Shown here: in pieces, positions 46,481 through 55,638 of the stretch
Layout of the letters: every line of letters starts with the position of its first letter
Position numbering within the stretch: the stretch's first letter is position 1
Source of the DNA: CAYFVR01 sp046541515
GTDB lineage: Bacteria; Desulfobacterota; Desulfobacteria; Desulfobacterales; Desulfococcaceae
Length of the DNA stretch: 64,000 bases
Direction of reading: 5' to 3'
NCBI GenBank assembly: GCA_046541515.1
Contig: JBKHDD010000009.1
Coordinates: forward strand, 1 to 64,000
Made by a program: the position numbers and the translations under genes
Notes under the pieces: model-generated
What the model saw: only the letters and a program-made list of their open reading frames with translations
Told to the model about the DNA's origin: nothing
The model's database searches: none

Positions 46481-47014
46481 ATGGCCAGAGAAAGCCGCCA
46501 GCATACCTTGGACCGCGTCCGGTCGCCCCGGGTTCAGATCACCTACGACGTGGAGATCGGCGACGCCATCGAAATGAAGGAGATCCCCTTCGTGGTCGGC
46601 GTCCTCTCCGACCTCAGCGGTAAGCCCGAGGAGCCGCTGCCCAAGCCCAAGGATCGGAAATTTATCGAGATCGACCGAGACAATTTCGACAACGTCCTCG
46701 CCGGAATGAAGCCCCGCGCCGCCTTTCGGGTGGACAACAAGCTCACCGACGACGACAGCCAGCTCGCGGTGGAACTCAAGTTTAAATCCATGGAGGATTT
46801 CTCGCCGGAAGCGGTGGCCGGACAGATTGAGCCGCTGCGAAAACTGGTGGAAACCCGCGAGCGGCTCTCCGAACTGTTGAGCCGTCTGGACGGCAACGAC
46901 CGGCTGGACGAGCTTCTCCAGGACGTCCTCTCCAACAGCGAATCCCTGGAGAAGCTGAAAACGCAAACCGGCGCGGGAACGGAGGACGCTTCCGCGACCG
47001 ATTCCGATCGATAG
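46481..47014 (+). CDS. tssB: T6SS contractile sheath small subunit TssB
   Basis: 177 residues. TssB and TssC form the helical sheath around the Hcp tube. The family core is present: SPRVQITYDVEIGDAIEMKEIPFVVGVLSDLSG, then FIEIDRDNFDNVLAGMKPR and LAVELKFKSMEDFSPEAV. The start at 46481 follows AAAGGAGA, and a longer upstream frame is not used. The TssB N-terminal helix targeted by TagJ is at residues 1-20. tssC starts 10 bp after the stop. Confidence 0.97.
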   Translation: MARESRQHTLDRVRSPRVQITYDVEIGDAIEMKEIPFVVGVLSDLSGKPEEPLPKPKDRKFIEIDRDNFDNVLAGMKPRAAFRVDNKLTDDDSQLAVELKFKSMEDFSPEAVAGQIEPLRKLVETRERLSELLSRLDGNDRLDELLQDVLSNSESLEKLKTQTGAGTEDASATDSDR

Positions 47015-47024
47015 GAGGGGACAC

Positions 47025-48521
47025 ATGGCCGAGCAGCAGACCGAAGCCGCCCCGGCGGCCACCGAAGAAACCGAATCCGCGCCGGAACCCAGCCTGCTGG
47101 ATGAAATTCTGGAAAAAGGCCGGATGGTCCGCGAGGAAAGCCAGCGGGAACGAGCCACCGACATCATTAGCGAGTTTGTCCGCCAGGTGGCGGAGGGATC
47201 CATGGTGGCCTCCAAAAGCGCGGAAGCCACCATCAACGCCCGAATCGCCCAGATCGACAAGCTGATCTCCGACCAGCTCAACGAGGTCATGCATCATCCC
47301 GACTTCCAGAAGCTGGAGGCCTCCTGGCGGGGGTTGAGCTACCTGGTGTACAATTCCGAAACCAGCGAGCGGATGAAAATCCGGGTGATGAACATCTCCA
47401 AGAAGGACTTGGTGAAAGATTTCGAGCGGGCCAGCGAATTCGACCAGTCGGCCTTGTTCAAGAAAATCTACGAGGAAGAATTCGGCATGTTCGGCGGCGC
47501 CTCCTATGGCGCGCTGATCGGGGATTACGAATTTTCCAACCATCCCCAGGACATGTCGCTGTTGGAGGAGCTGTCCCACGTCGCCGCGGCGGCCCACGCC
47601 CCCTTCATTTCCGCCGCCGATCCCGGGCTGTTCAACCTGGAAAGCTTTACCGACATCGGCCAGCCCCGGGATATGGCGAAAATTTTTCAGAGCGTGGAAT
47701 ACGCCAAGTGGAAGTCCTTTCGGGAGTCGGAGGATTCCCGCTACGTGGCCCTGGCGGTTCCCCACATCCTCATGCGTCTTCCCTACGGCCAGGCCACCAA
47801 GCCGGTGGAGGCCTTCAACTTCGAGGAAGACGTGAGCGGGCTGGACCATGGCAAGTATCTGTGGGGCAACGCCGCCTACGCTCTGGGCACCCGGCTGACC
47901 GACGCCTTCGCCAAGTACGGCTGGACAGCCGCCATTCGCGGCGTGGAGGGCGGCGGGCTTGTGGAAGGACTGCCCACCCACACCTTCAAAACCGACGACG
48001 GCGAGGTGGCCCTGAAATGCCCCACCGAGGTGGCCATCACCGACCGGCGGGAAAAGGAGCTGGCCGACCTGGGCTTCGTGCCGCTGGTCCACTGCAAGGG
48101 CACCGACTACGCCGCCTTTTTCAGCACCCAGACCGCCAACAAGCCCAAGGTCTACGACACCGACTTCGCCAACGCCAACGCGCGCCTCTCCTCCCAGCTC
48201 CAATACATTCTGGCGGTGTCGCGCTTCGCCCACTACCTCAAGTCCATCATGCGGGACAAGGTGGGCAGCTTCATGACCCGGAAGAACGCGGAAGATTTCC
48301 TGAACCGGTGGATCAGCAACTACGTGCTGCTGGACGACGACGCCGGTCAGGAGGCCAAGGCCAAGTATCCGCTGCGTGAAGCCCGGGTCGAGGTGGCCGA
48401 GCAGCCCGGAAAGCCCGGCGCCTACCGGGCCGTGGCCTTTTTGAAACCCCATTATCAGCTCGACGAACTCACCATTTCCCTTCGCCTGGTGTCCGAACTC
48501 CCGCCGCCGGCCAAGGGATAG
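47025..48521 (+). CDS. tssC: T6SS contractile sheath large subunit TssC
   Basis: 498 residues, full length. SLLDEILEKGRM near residue 20 marks the ClpV-interacting N-terminal segment. VMHHPDFQKLEASWRGLSYLV, DFSSALLIGDYEFSNHPQD-like and LMRLPYGQATKPV follow, and the C-terminal sheath-contact domain has QYILAVSRFAHYLKSIMRDKVGSFMT and LNRWISNYV. AGGAGGGG precedes the ATG. A 7 bp hairpin begins on the stop codon. Confidence 0.98.
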   Translation: MAEQQTEAAPAATEETESAPEPSLLDEILEKGRMVREESQRERATDIISEFVRQVAEGSMVASKSAEATINARIAQIDKLISDQLNEVMHHPDFQKLEASWRGLSYLVYNSETSERMKIRVMNISKKDLVKDFERASEFDQSALFKKIYEEEFGMFGGASYGALIGDYEFSNHPQDMSLLEELSHVAAAAHAPFISAADPGLFNLESFTDIGQPRDMAKIFQSVEYAKWKSFRESEDSRYVALAVPHILMRLPYGQATKPVEAFNFEEDVSGLDHGKYLWGNAAYALGTRLTDAFAKYGWTAAIRGVEGGGLVEGLPTHTFKTDDGEVALKCPTEVAITDRREKELADLGFVPLVHCKGTDYAAFFSTQTANKPKVYDTDFANANARLSSQLQYILAVSRFAHYLKSIMRDKVGSFMTRKNAEDFLNRWISNYVLLDDDAGQEAKAKYPLREARVEVAEQPGKPGAYRAVAFLKPHYQLDELTISLRLVSELPPPAKG

Positions 48522-48536
48522 CCCGCCGAGGCGGGC
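48521..48536 (+). other. Perfect GC hairpin between tssC and hcp
   Basis: GCCCGCC / GGCGGGC with a 2 nt GA loop starts on the last base of the tssC stop codon. There is no T-run, so it is more likely an mRNA-stability or partial-attenuation element ahead of the highly expressed hcp than a full terminator. Confidence 0.5.
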
Positions 48537-48587
48537 GCCCGCCCGCCCGGGCAACTTTGGATCAACCTTTTTGAGGAGGGCCGAAAG

Positions 48588-49085
48588 ATGGCTTTTGACG
48601 CATTTGTTAAAATTGAAGGCATTCCGGGGGAATCGACCGACGACAAGCACAAGGACTGGATCGAGATTCTTTCCTTCAGCCATGGAGTGAGCCAGCCCCG
48701 GTCCGGATCGGTCAGCAGCGGCGGCAGCCGTTCGTCCCAGCGGACGGATCACAGCGATTTCAGCGTGATCCATGCCCTGGACAAAGCCTCTCCGAAGCTG
48801 AACCTGTTCTGCTCCAACGGCGATCACATCAAGGAGATCACCGTTGAGCTTTGCCGAGCCGGCGGCGACAAGCAGAAGTACATGGAATGGAAGCTGGAGG
48901 ACGTCATCGTCACGTCGGTCCGCCCCGGCGGCTCCGCCAGTGGCGAGGAGTCGTTGCCGCTGGAGGAGGTTTCCTTCGCCTACGGCAAGATCACCTGGAC
49001 CTATACGGAGACCGACCACAAGACCGGCAAGGCCAAGGGCAACGTTTCCGCCAATTGGGATCTCCACGGCAACAAGGGCGGATGA
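48588..49085 (+). CDS. hcp: T6SS tube protein Hcp (TssD)
   Basis: 165 residues. Hcp hexamers stack into the expelled inner tube and chaperone some effectors. Family features in order are AFVKIEGIPGESTDDKHKDW, EILSFSHGVSQP, SDFSVIHALDKASPKL, KYMEWKLEDVIVTSV, and the closing strand KGNVSANWDLHGNKGG. No C-terminal effector extension. The leader carries TTTTTGAGGAGGG before the ATG, a strong ribosome site, fitting high expression. Confidence 0.97.
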   Translation: MAFDAFVKIEGIPGESTDDKHKDWIEILSFSHGVSQPRSGSVSSGGSRSSQRTDHSDFSVIHALDKASPKLNLFCSNGDHIKEITVELCRAGGDKQKYMEWKLEDVIVTSVRPGGSASGEESLPLEEVSFAYGKITWTYTETDHKTGKAKGNVSANWDLHGNKGG

Positions 49086-49114
49086 TCCGGTTTGGGCCGG
49101 TCGGGGATGGGTAG

Positions 49115-49570
49115 ATGGGGAAACAACCCGAAGCATTGCGGTACTCGGTGCTGGACCGGCTCGTGGCCGACGACCACGAGTCGGCCCAGCCGGGTTTCAG
49201 CCAGGTGCGGCGCTGGGTCATTCGCGATTTGGAAAACCTGCTCAACACCCGCCGCCGCATCGTGGAACCGCCGGACGCCTATCCGGAAATTCAAAAATCC
49301 TTTTACCGGTACGGCCTCCCCGATTTCTCCGCACGAAACCCGAAAAGTCCGTTCGCCCGGGTGCGATTGCAGCAGGAGGTGGAGGAAACCATCCGCCTGT
49401 TCGAACCTCGGTTGGAAAACGTGACGGTGCGGGTGGAAGACCAGGACGGCTTGCGGGGCCGTCTCAAATTTCGCATTTCCGCCGTGCTGGTGGTGGAACC
49501 CTACGAAGAACCGGTCCTGTTCCACACGGTGATCGATTTGAACCGGGGCGAGGCGAAGGTGTCGGGGTGA
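49115..49570 (+). CDS. tssE: T6SS baseplate protein TssE (gp25-like)
   Basis: 151 residues. TssE joins the baseplate to the first sheath ring. Recognisable elements are VRRWVIRDLENLLNTRRR, which carries the family's R-DLExLLNTR core, YRYGLPDFS, and then LRGRLKFRISAVLVVEPYEEPVLF. The ATG at 49115 follows a G-rich stretch (GGGGATGGG). A 232 bp gap containing inverted-repeat copy 2 separates it from tssF. Confidence 0.95.
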   Translation: MGKQPEALRYSVLDRLVADDHESAQPGFSQVRRWVIRDLENLLNTRRRIVEPPDAYPEIQKSFYRYGLPDFSARNPKSPFARVRLQQEVEETIRLFEPRLENVTVRVEDQDGLRGRLKFRISAVLVVEPYEEPVLFHTVIDLNRGEAKVSG

Positions 49571-49583
49571 CCAAGACCGAATG

Positions 49584-49737
49584 GTAGGGGCGCTGCTTGC
49601 CGCGCCCCGGTCCCGGCGGGCAGGGGAATATCATTCAAGAGAAGGAGAGCGGCGTGGAGGAAAGAGCCCGCTGGATGGATCCAGGTTTATTGGCATTCGT
49701 TCTTCACGCACCGGGGCGCGGCAAGCGGCGCCCCTAC
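49584..49737. repeat. Inverted-repeat element, copy 2 (154 bp)
   Basis: 28 bp terminal inverted repeats at 49584-49611 and 49710-49737, differing at one base; outer ends GTAGGGGCG and CGCCCCTAC. The interior is about 98 bp with no open frame of note. It lies between tssE and tssF, starting 13 bp after the tssE stop. Confidence 0.85.
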
Positions 49738-49802
49738 ACCGGGATGGGAGTACCAAGCCATTAATCGGTTGGAAATTGGCGACGAGGTTTTGACGAGGTT
49801 TT

Positions 49803-51653
49803 ATGGACGATCCGCTGTTTGAATATTTCGAGCGCGAGCTGACCTTTCTGCGGGGGATGGGCGCGGAGTACGCCCGGAAGTATCCCACCGTGGCGGGTCG
49901 TCTGCAACTGGAGGCCGATCACTCCCCGGACCCGCACACGGAGCGGTTGATCGAAGCCTTCGCCTTCCTGGCCGGGCGAATTCACAAAAAGCTGGACGAC
50001 GATTTTCCGGAAATCACCGAGTCGCTGTTCCAGATCGTCTATCCGCACTACGTGCGGCCGATTCCGTCCATGAGCATCGTGGAATTCGTCCCGCTCTTTA
50101 AAAACTTGACGCCCTCGGGCTACACCATTCCGGCGGGCACGCCGCTGTTTCGAAAGCACGGCGAGGAGCGGTGCCAATTTGAGACGCGCCAGCCGGTGGA
50201 CCTTTGGCCCGTATCCGTTTCGGAAGCGGAATACCGAGACCCGCCCCGGGCGGTGGCGGGCGCCATGGGCGCCCTGCGGCTCCGGCTTCGGACCCACAAC
50301 AAAACCCCGTTTTCCAAGCTCGGATGGAAATCGCTGCGCATTTTCCTCAACGGCCAGCCCCAGCAGGTCTATCCGCTTTACGAATTCCTGCTCAACCGGG
50401 TCCGGCGCATTGAATGGGAATCGGGAAACGCCAAGGGCGTGTTGCGGGAAGACGCCGTCCGGCCGGTGGGCTTCGAACCTGGGGAGGCCATGCTGCCCCA
50501 GCCAAGACGGAGTTTTCCCGGCTATCGGCTGCTGAACGAGTATTTCACCTTCCCGGAGCGATTCCGTTTTCTGGACCTGACCGGGCTGGATGGATTGAAG
50601 GGCCGGGACGCCGGGGAAACCCTGGACATTTGGTTTTACCTGGACCGGGCCGCCGGAGCCAATCAGGTGGTCGGGCCGGAAAACTTCCGCCTTCACGCCG
50701 CGCCGGCGGTGAACCTGTTCCGGCGAATCGCGGAGCCCATCCGGGTCAGCCGGGAAAGAACGGAATATCCGCTCATCCCCGACATCCGGCGTCCCAACGC
50801 CACCGAAATCTTCAGCGTGGACCGGGTGACCGCCACGGCGGAAAACCGGCTGGACGAAACCATGGACTACCGGCCGTTCTACTCCGTCCGCCATCATTTG
50901 GAAGGGGACAACACCCGGGGCGCCTACTGGCACCAGACCCGCCGGGCCTCCGGCCGGGCCAACGACAAGGGCACCGATGTTTTCCTCTCCTTCACCGATT
51001 TGGAGCTGGCCCCCGCCGACCCCGGCGTGGACGTGGTGACGGTCCACTGCACCTGCACCAACCGCGACCTGCCGGCCCGCCTGCCTTGGGGAAGAGGCCG
51101 ATCCGGCGCGCCGTCGCCGGGAACGTCCGCCGAGGGGGAAGACGCCGAGGAAAAGGGGACCGCCGTCCACTCCGACTTTACCATGGAGCTGGCCGCGCCG
51201 GTGGCCGGAATCCAGACGGTGATCCGGCCCACGCCCACCCGGCGGCCGGGCCTTTCCGGCGCCTTGCAATGGCGGCTGGTGTCGCACCTCTCGCTGAACT
51301 ACATGTCGGTGGTGGAAGAGGGGACCGACGCCTTCCGGGAGCTGCTGCGGGTCTACGATTTCGACCAGTCGCCCTCCACCCGGCAGCAGATCGACGGAAT
51401 CGCCGGCGTCGAATCCCGGCACGTCACCCGACGCTTGGGCAACGCCTTTGTTCGGGGCGTGGAGGTGACGCTGACCCTGGACGAGGACAAATTCGTGGGC
51501 GCGGGGCTCTTTCTCTTCGCCGGCGTGCTGGAGCGGTTTTTGGCCCAGTACGTTTCCGTCAACGCCTTCGTCCAGACCGTGCTTCGGACGGTGGGGCGGG
51601 AAGGGATTCGCAAGCGATGGCCGCCCCGGAGCGGAACCCAGGTCCTGGTTTAA
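49803..51653 (+). CDS. tssF: T6SS baseplate protein TssF
   Basis: 616 residues, the usual length. TssF is the largest baseplate wedge subunit. The diagnostic N-terminus LFEYFERELTFLRGMGAEYARKYP is intact. Then come ERLIEAFAFLAGRIHKKLDDDFPEITESLF, YPHYVRPIPSMSIVEF, FRLHAAPAVNLFRR and YYSVRHHLEG-like residues, and the C-terminal RGVEVTLTLDEDKFVGAGLFLFAGVLERFLAQY. The ATG at 49803 is directly after the repeat element region, with only a weak ribosome site. Its last 37 nt overlap tssG. Confidence 0.97.
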   Translation: MDDPLFEYFERELTFLRGMGAEYARKYPTVAGRLQLEADHSPDPHTERLIEAFAFLAGRIHKKLDDDFPEITESLFQIVYPHYVRPIPSMSIVEFVPLFKNLTPSGYTIPAGTPLFRKHGEERCQFETRQPVDLWPVSVSEAEYRDPPRAVAGAMGALRLRLRTHNKTPFSKLGWKSLRIFLNGQPQQVYPLYEFLLNRVRRIEWESGNAKGVLREDAVRPVGFEPGEAMLPQPRRSFPGYRLLNEYFTFPERFRFLDLTGLDGLKGRDAGETLDIWFYLDRAAGANQVVGPENFRLHAAPAVNLFRRIAEPIRVSRERTEYPLIPDIRRPNATEIFSVDRVTATAENRLDETMDYRPFYSVRHHLEGDNTRGAYWHQTRRASGRANDKGTDVFLSFTDLELAPADPGVDVVTVHCTCTNRDLPARLPWGRGRSGAPSPGTSAEGEDAEEKGTAVHSDFTMELAAPVAGIQTVIRPTPTRRPGLSGALQWRLVSHLSLNYMSVVEEGTDAFRELLRVYDFDQSPSTRQQIDGIAGVESRHVTRRLGNAFVRGVEVTLTLDEDKFVGAGLFLFAGVLERFLAQYVSVNAFVQTVLRTVGREGIRKRWPPRSGTQVLV

Positions 51654-52648
51654 GGGACCGGCTCTTTCGGGAGTTCTACCGCTTCTCCTTTTTCCGGGCG
51701 GTGCGGCTGCTGGAAACCTTCGACGGACGGGCCAAGCCCCTGGGCGAAACCCTTCGTCCGTCGGAAGAGCCGGTTCGGTTTCGGGTGCGGCCCGGCTTCG
51801 CCTTCCCGCCCAACGAGATCGATGGGCTGGCGGAGTCGGAACGGGGCGGTCCCCCGGAACTGTCGGTGGCCTTTCTGGGATTGATCGGGCCGTCCGGCGT
51901 TCTGCCCGACTGGTACAACGAGCTGGCCCGGAAGAAAAGCCGCCGGGGCGACCGGGTGTTCACCGACTTTCTGGACCTGTTTCACCACCGGCTCATCACG
52001 CTCTTTTACCTGGCCTGGAAGAAATACCGCTTTCCGGACAGCTACCGCGCCGGGGGCGGCGACCGGCTCTCCCGCCATCTGCTGAGCCTCATCGGGCTGG
52101 GAACGCCGGGGCTGCTGCCCATGATCGGCCTGCCGGCGGAAGCGTTGACCTACTGCACCGGCCACCTCTCCCGAACGGTCGCCTCCGCCGCCGCCATCGA
52201 GGGCGCGGTGGCCTACTTGGCCGGAACCGACGCCCGGGTGGAGCAGTTCATCGAACGGCGGCTGCCCCTGGCGCCCGAGGACCAGACCCAGGTGGGCATG
52301 GCCAACGCCCGGCTGGGGGAGGAGACGGTCTGCGGCAGCTTCGTCTGGGAGCGCCAGACCCGGTTTCGGGTTCACCTGGGCCCCATGGGCTACGCCGGTT
52401 TCCTCCGGTTCCTGCCGGACGGCGACATGCTCCGGCCCATCTTCGCCTTGGTGCGCTACATGGTGGGCGTGGAGTTCGAGTTCGAAATCCGCGTTCACCT
52501 GCGGGTGGAGGAGACGCCGCCGCCCATCCTCGGGGCGCCCACCCCGGAAGCGGGCGCGGTCCGGTTGGGCTGGGCGGGATGGTCCCGCCACCCGAACCTG
52601 ATGATGGACGAAAACCCGTACGTGACCTTTCAGTCGCCGGAACCGTAA
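51617..52648 (+). CDS. tssG: T6SS baseplate protein TssG
   Basis: 343 residues. TssG pairs with two TssF copies in the wedge. Family features: FREFYRFSFFRAVRLLE, VRFRVRPGFAFPPNEI, VAFLGLIGPSGVLPDWYNEL, FTDFLDLFHHRLITLFYLAWKKYR and the C-terminal FRVHLGPMGYAGFLRFLPDG. The ATG at 51617 lies inside the end of tssF, in a different frame; a longer upstream frame is a shadow of tssF. Confidence 0.96.
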   Translation: MAAPERNPGPGLRDRLFREFYRFSFFRAVRLLETFDGRAKPLGETLRPSEEPVRFRVRPGFAFPPNEIDGLAESERGGPPELSVAFLGLIGPSGVLPDWYNELARKKSRRGDRVFTDFLDLFHHRLITLFYLAWKKYRFPDSYRAGGGDRLSRHLLSLIGLGTPGLLPMIGLPAEALTYCTGHLSRTVASAAAIEGAVAYLAGTDARVEQFIERRLPLAPEDQTQVGMANARLGEETVCGSFVWERQTRFRVHLGPMGYAGFLRFLPDGDMLRPIFALVRYMVGVEFEFEIRVHLRVEETPPPILGAPTPEAGAVRLGWAGWSRHPNLMMDENPYVTFQSPEP

Positions 52649-52966
52649 AGCGAAAGGATTTTCTGGGAATCTGAACTGGGATTTTAGGATTTGAAGGATT
52701 CTCAGGATCATAATGGCATACGAATGGTAGGGGCGCTGCTTGCCGCGCCCCGGTTCGTGGAGAAAATCGGTGGATAAACCAGGATACATGAAGCGGCATT
52801 CTTCACGAAGGGAATCCGATTGGAATCCATTGCCCAGTCTCGTAGTGACCGGGGCGCGGCAAGCAGCGCCCCTACAAAGGGATACCTTTTTCAATTTTAC
52901 AAAATTTAACGAACAAACATCCCGGAATCTCACCCGCCGATCGCGAACGCATAAGGAGGCCCCGCC
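52649..52966 (+). other. Intergenic region before clpV
   Basis: 318 bp. It holds inverted-repeat copy 3 (52727-52875). The remaining 90 bp before clpV are A+T-rich (around 52890-52920, with AATTTTACAAAATTTAAC) and may carry a promoter, but no confident -35/-10 pair was found. Confidence 0.5.
52727..52875. repeat. Inverted-repeat element, copy 3 (149 bp)
   Basis: Perfect 28 bp terminal inverted repeats at 52727-52754 and 52848-52875, identical to the left arm of copy 2. Both copies are preceded by the same bases GAATG. Parts of the interior (GGCATTC then TTCACG) are also shared with copy 2, so they are members of one family. Confidence 0.85.
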
Positions 52967-55621
52967 ATGGCCCAGACCAATTTGAAGGCGCTGATTGAAA
53001 AGCTGAATCCCGTCACCCGCAAGGCCCTGGAATCGGCGGCCGGTCTCTGTCTGTCCCAGACCCACTACGAGGTGGACGTGGAACATTTCCTGGTGCGTCT
53101 GCTGGAAAGCGAAAACACCGACGTCCATCGGATTTTGCGCCATTTCGAAATCGATTCCGACCGGGTGATTGCCGATCTGGGCCGGGCCATGGAATCCTTC
53201 AAAAGCGGCAACAGCCGAACCCCGGCGCTCTCCCCGCGAATCCCGGCGATGGTGCGGGAGGCCTGGCTGCTGGCCTCGGTGGAATTCGGCGCGGCCGGCG
53301 TCCGATCCGGCCACATATTGCTGGGGCTGTTGGACAACGCGGAAACATCCCGCATGGTCAAGGAGAGCGCCCCCGATCTGCGCAAAATTTCGGTCGAAAT
53401 CCTCCAAGGCAATTTTCACGATCTCACCAAGGATTCCGAGGAAGCCAAGCAGGCCGGAGCCACCCGGGCCGCCCCGGGAAAAGGCGGAGACGGACGAGCG
53501 GCGGCGGGGAAACCGGCGGGCGATCGGGCCCTGGACCAGTTCACCATCAACCTGACCGAACGGGCCCAAAGCGGCGAGATCGACCCGGTGCTGGGCCGGG
53601 ACGACGAAATCCGCCAGATGATCGACATCCTCATCCGCCGGCGGCAGAACAACCCGATCCTCACCGGGGAGGCGGGCGTGGGCAAGACGGCGGTGGTGGA
53701 AGGCTTCGCGCTGCGGATCGCCGAAGGGGACGTGCCGGAACCGCTGAAAAACATCGCGCTCCACGTGCTGGACCTGGGCCTGCTCCAGGCCGGGGCCGGG
53801 ATCAAGGGCGAATTCGAAAAGCGGCTCAAATCGGTCATCGACGAGGTAAAGGCCTCGCCGGCGCCGATCATCCTTTTCATCGACGAAGCCCACACCCTCA
53901 TCGGCGCGGGCGGCGCCCAGGGCGCGGGGGACGCGGCCAATCTGCTGAAACCGGCGTTGGCCCGGGGCGAGCTGCGAACCATCGCGGCCACCACCTGGTC
54001 CGAGTACAAAAAGTATTTCGAGAAGGACGCGGCCCTGGCCCGGCGGTTCCAGGTGGTCAAAATCGACGAGCCCGACGAGGCGCGGGCAATGGTGATGATG
54101 CGGGCCATCGCGCCGTTTTTGGAGCAACACCACCGGGTGATGATCACCGACGACGCCATTCTGGACGCGGTGCGTCTCTCCCATCGCTACATCAGCGGCC
54201 GTCAGCTTCCGGACAAGGCGGTCAGCGTACTGGACACCGCCTGCGCCCGGGTGGCCATCGGCCTTCAGGCCAGTCCCCCGGCCATGGAGGCGGCCGTTCG
54301 CGATCTGGGCCAGATCGAACGGGAAATGAAGCGGCTGAAGCGGGAATCCCTCACCGGCCGGGACCACGGCGAGCGAATGGCGGCTCTGGAAAGCCGGGAC
54401 CGGGAGGTGCGGGAACGGCTTTCGGTCCTGGAAAAACGGCTGGAAGAAGAGATGGGCGTGGCCCGCGAGCTGCTGGAACTGCGCCAGACGATTTACGATG
54501 GAGCGGATGCGGACGCGGCCCCTTCGCCCGATCTTCCCGGCCAGCAGGAGAAATACCGGGAGCTGGAAGCGAAGCTGGCGGAAATCCAGGGGGACGCCCC
54601 CCTTCTTTCCATCGCGGTGGACGGCAGCACGGTGAGCGAGGTGGTTTCCGCCTGGACCGGCATTCCCACCGGCCGAATGCTCGCCGACGAAATCGAATCG
54701 GTGATGGCGCTCAAGGACAATCTGCAAAAGCGGATCATCGGCCAAGACCATGCCCTGGCATCCATCGCCCAGGTGATCCAGACGGCCCACGCCGGGATCG
54801 AGGACCCGTCCAAGCCCACCGGCGTGTTCATGATGGTGGGGCCCTCCGGCGTCGGGAAGACCGAGACGGCCCTGGCGCTGTCCGAGCTGCTCTACGGCGG
54901 GGAGCAGAACCTGATCACCATCAACATGTCCGAATACCAGGAGGCCCACACCGTTTCCGGGTTGAAGGGATCGCCTCCGGGCTACGTGGGCTTCGGCGAG
55001 GGCGGCGTGCTGACCGAAGCGGTGCGGCGACGGCCCTACAGCGTGGTGCTGTTGGACGAAATCGAAAAAGCCCATCCGGACGTGGCCGAGCTGTTTTACC
55101 AGGTCTTCGACAAGGGGCGGCTGGAGGACGGGGAAGGGCGGGTCATCGACTTCAAGAACACGCTGATCATTCTGACCTCCAACGTGGGCACCGATTTGAT
55201 CATGAAATCCTGCGCCGACGACGAAACCATGCCCGACCCGCCGGCGCTGGCGGAAATGTTGCGGCCGGAGCTGCAAAAGCATTTCAAGCCGGCCTTTCTG
55301 GGTCGGCTCAAGGTGGTGCCCTACTACCCGATCACCGACGAAAACATGCGGGCCATCGTCCGCCTCAAGCTGGACCGGATCGCCCGGCGGATGCGGGAAA
55401 ACCGAAACGTGACCTTTGTCTACGACGACGAGATCGTGGAAACCATCGCCTCCCGCTGCACCGAGGTGGACAGCGGCGCCCGAAACATCGACCACATTCT
55501 GACGAATACCCTGCTGCCGGAGATGTCCCAGGAAATTTTGACGCGAATGGCGAAGGGGGAGGGCATAAAGGAGGTGAAGGTTTCGGTGGGGGAGGAAGGA
55601 TTCGTGTTTGACATCGAATAG
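52967..55621 (+). CDS. clpV: T6SS sheath-recycling ATPase ClpV (TssH)
   Basis: 884 residues. This Hsp100/Clp hexamer extracts TssC from contracted sheaths. The N-terminal domain (residues 1-150) has ESAAGLCLSQTHYEVDVEHFLVRLLE, the ClpV variant of the Clp N-domain. Two AAA+ modules follow: Walker A GEAGVGKT and Walker B ILFIDEAHTLIGAGG in the first; GPSGVGKT, then VVLLDEIEKAHPDV in the second, with a coiled-coil M-domain between. AAGGAGG lies 7 nt before the ATG. Confidence 0.97.
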   Translation: MAQTNLKALIEKLNPVTRKALESAAGLCLSQTHYEVDVEHFLVRLLESENTDVHRILRHFEIDSDRVIADLGRAMESFKSGNSRTPALSPRIPAMVREAWLLASVEFGAAGVRSGHILLGLLDNAETSRMVKESAPDLRKISVEILQGNFHDLTKDSEEAKQAGATRAAPGKGGDGRAAAGKPAGDRALDQFTINLTERAQSGEIDPVLGRDDEIRQMIDILIRRRQNNPILTGEAGVGKTAVVEGFALRIAEGDVPEPLKNIALHVLDLGLLQAGAGIKGEFEKRLKSVIDEVKASPAPIILFIDEAHTLIGAGGAQGAGDAANLLKPALARGELRTIAATTWSEYKKYFEKDAALARRFQVVKIDEPDEARAMVMMRAIAPFLEQHHRVMITDDAILDAVRLSHRYISGRQLPDKAVSVLDTACARVAIGLQASPPAMEAAVRDLGQIEREMKRLKRESLTGRDHGERMAALESRDREVRERLSVLEKRLEEEMGVARELLELRQTIYDGADADAAPSPDLPGQQEKYRELEAKLAEIQGDAPLLSIAVDGSTVSEVVSAWTGIPTGRMLADEIESVMALKDNLQKRIIGQDHALASIAQVIQTAHAGIEDPSKPTGVFMMVGPSGVGKTETALALSELLYGGEQNLITINMSEYQEAHTVSGLKGSPPGYVGFGEGGVLTEAVRRRPYSVVLLDEIEKAHPDVAELFYQVFDKGRLEDGEGRVIDFKNTLIILTSNVGTDLIMKSCADDETMPDPPALAEMLRPELQKHFKPAFLGRLKVVPYYPITDENMRAIVRLKLDRIARRMRENRNVTFVYDDEIVETIASRCTEVDSGARNIDHILTNTLLPEMSQEILTRMAKGEGIKEVKVSVGEEGFVFDIE

Positions 55622-55638
55622 AATTATGGAGGTGCAAC

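Noticed and set aside
51650..55495. A 1281-codon minus-strand open frame
   Set aside because: It runs antisense through tssG and clpV, both certain. The translation shows no domain and has the Gly/Arg/His bias of a shadow frame.
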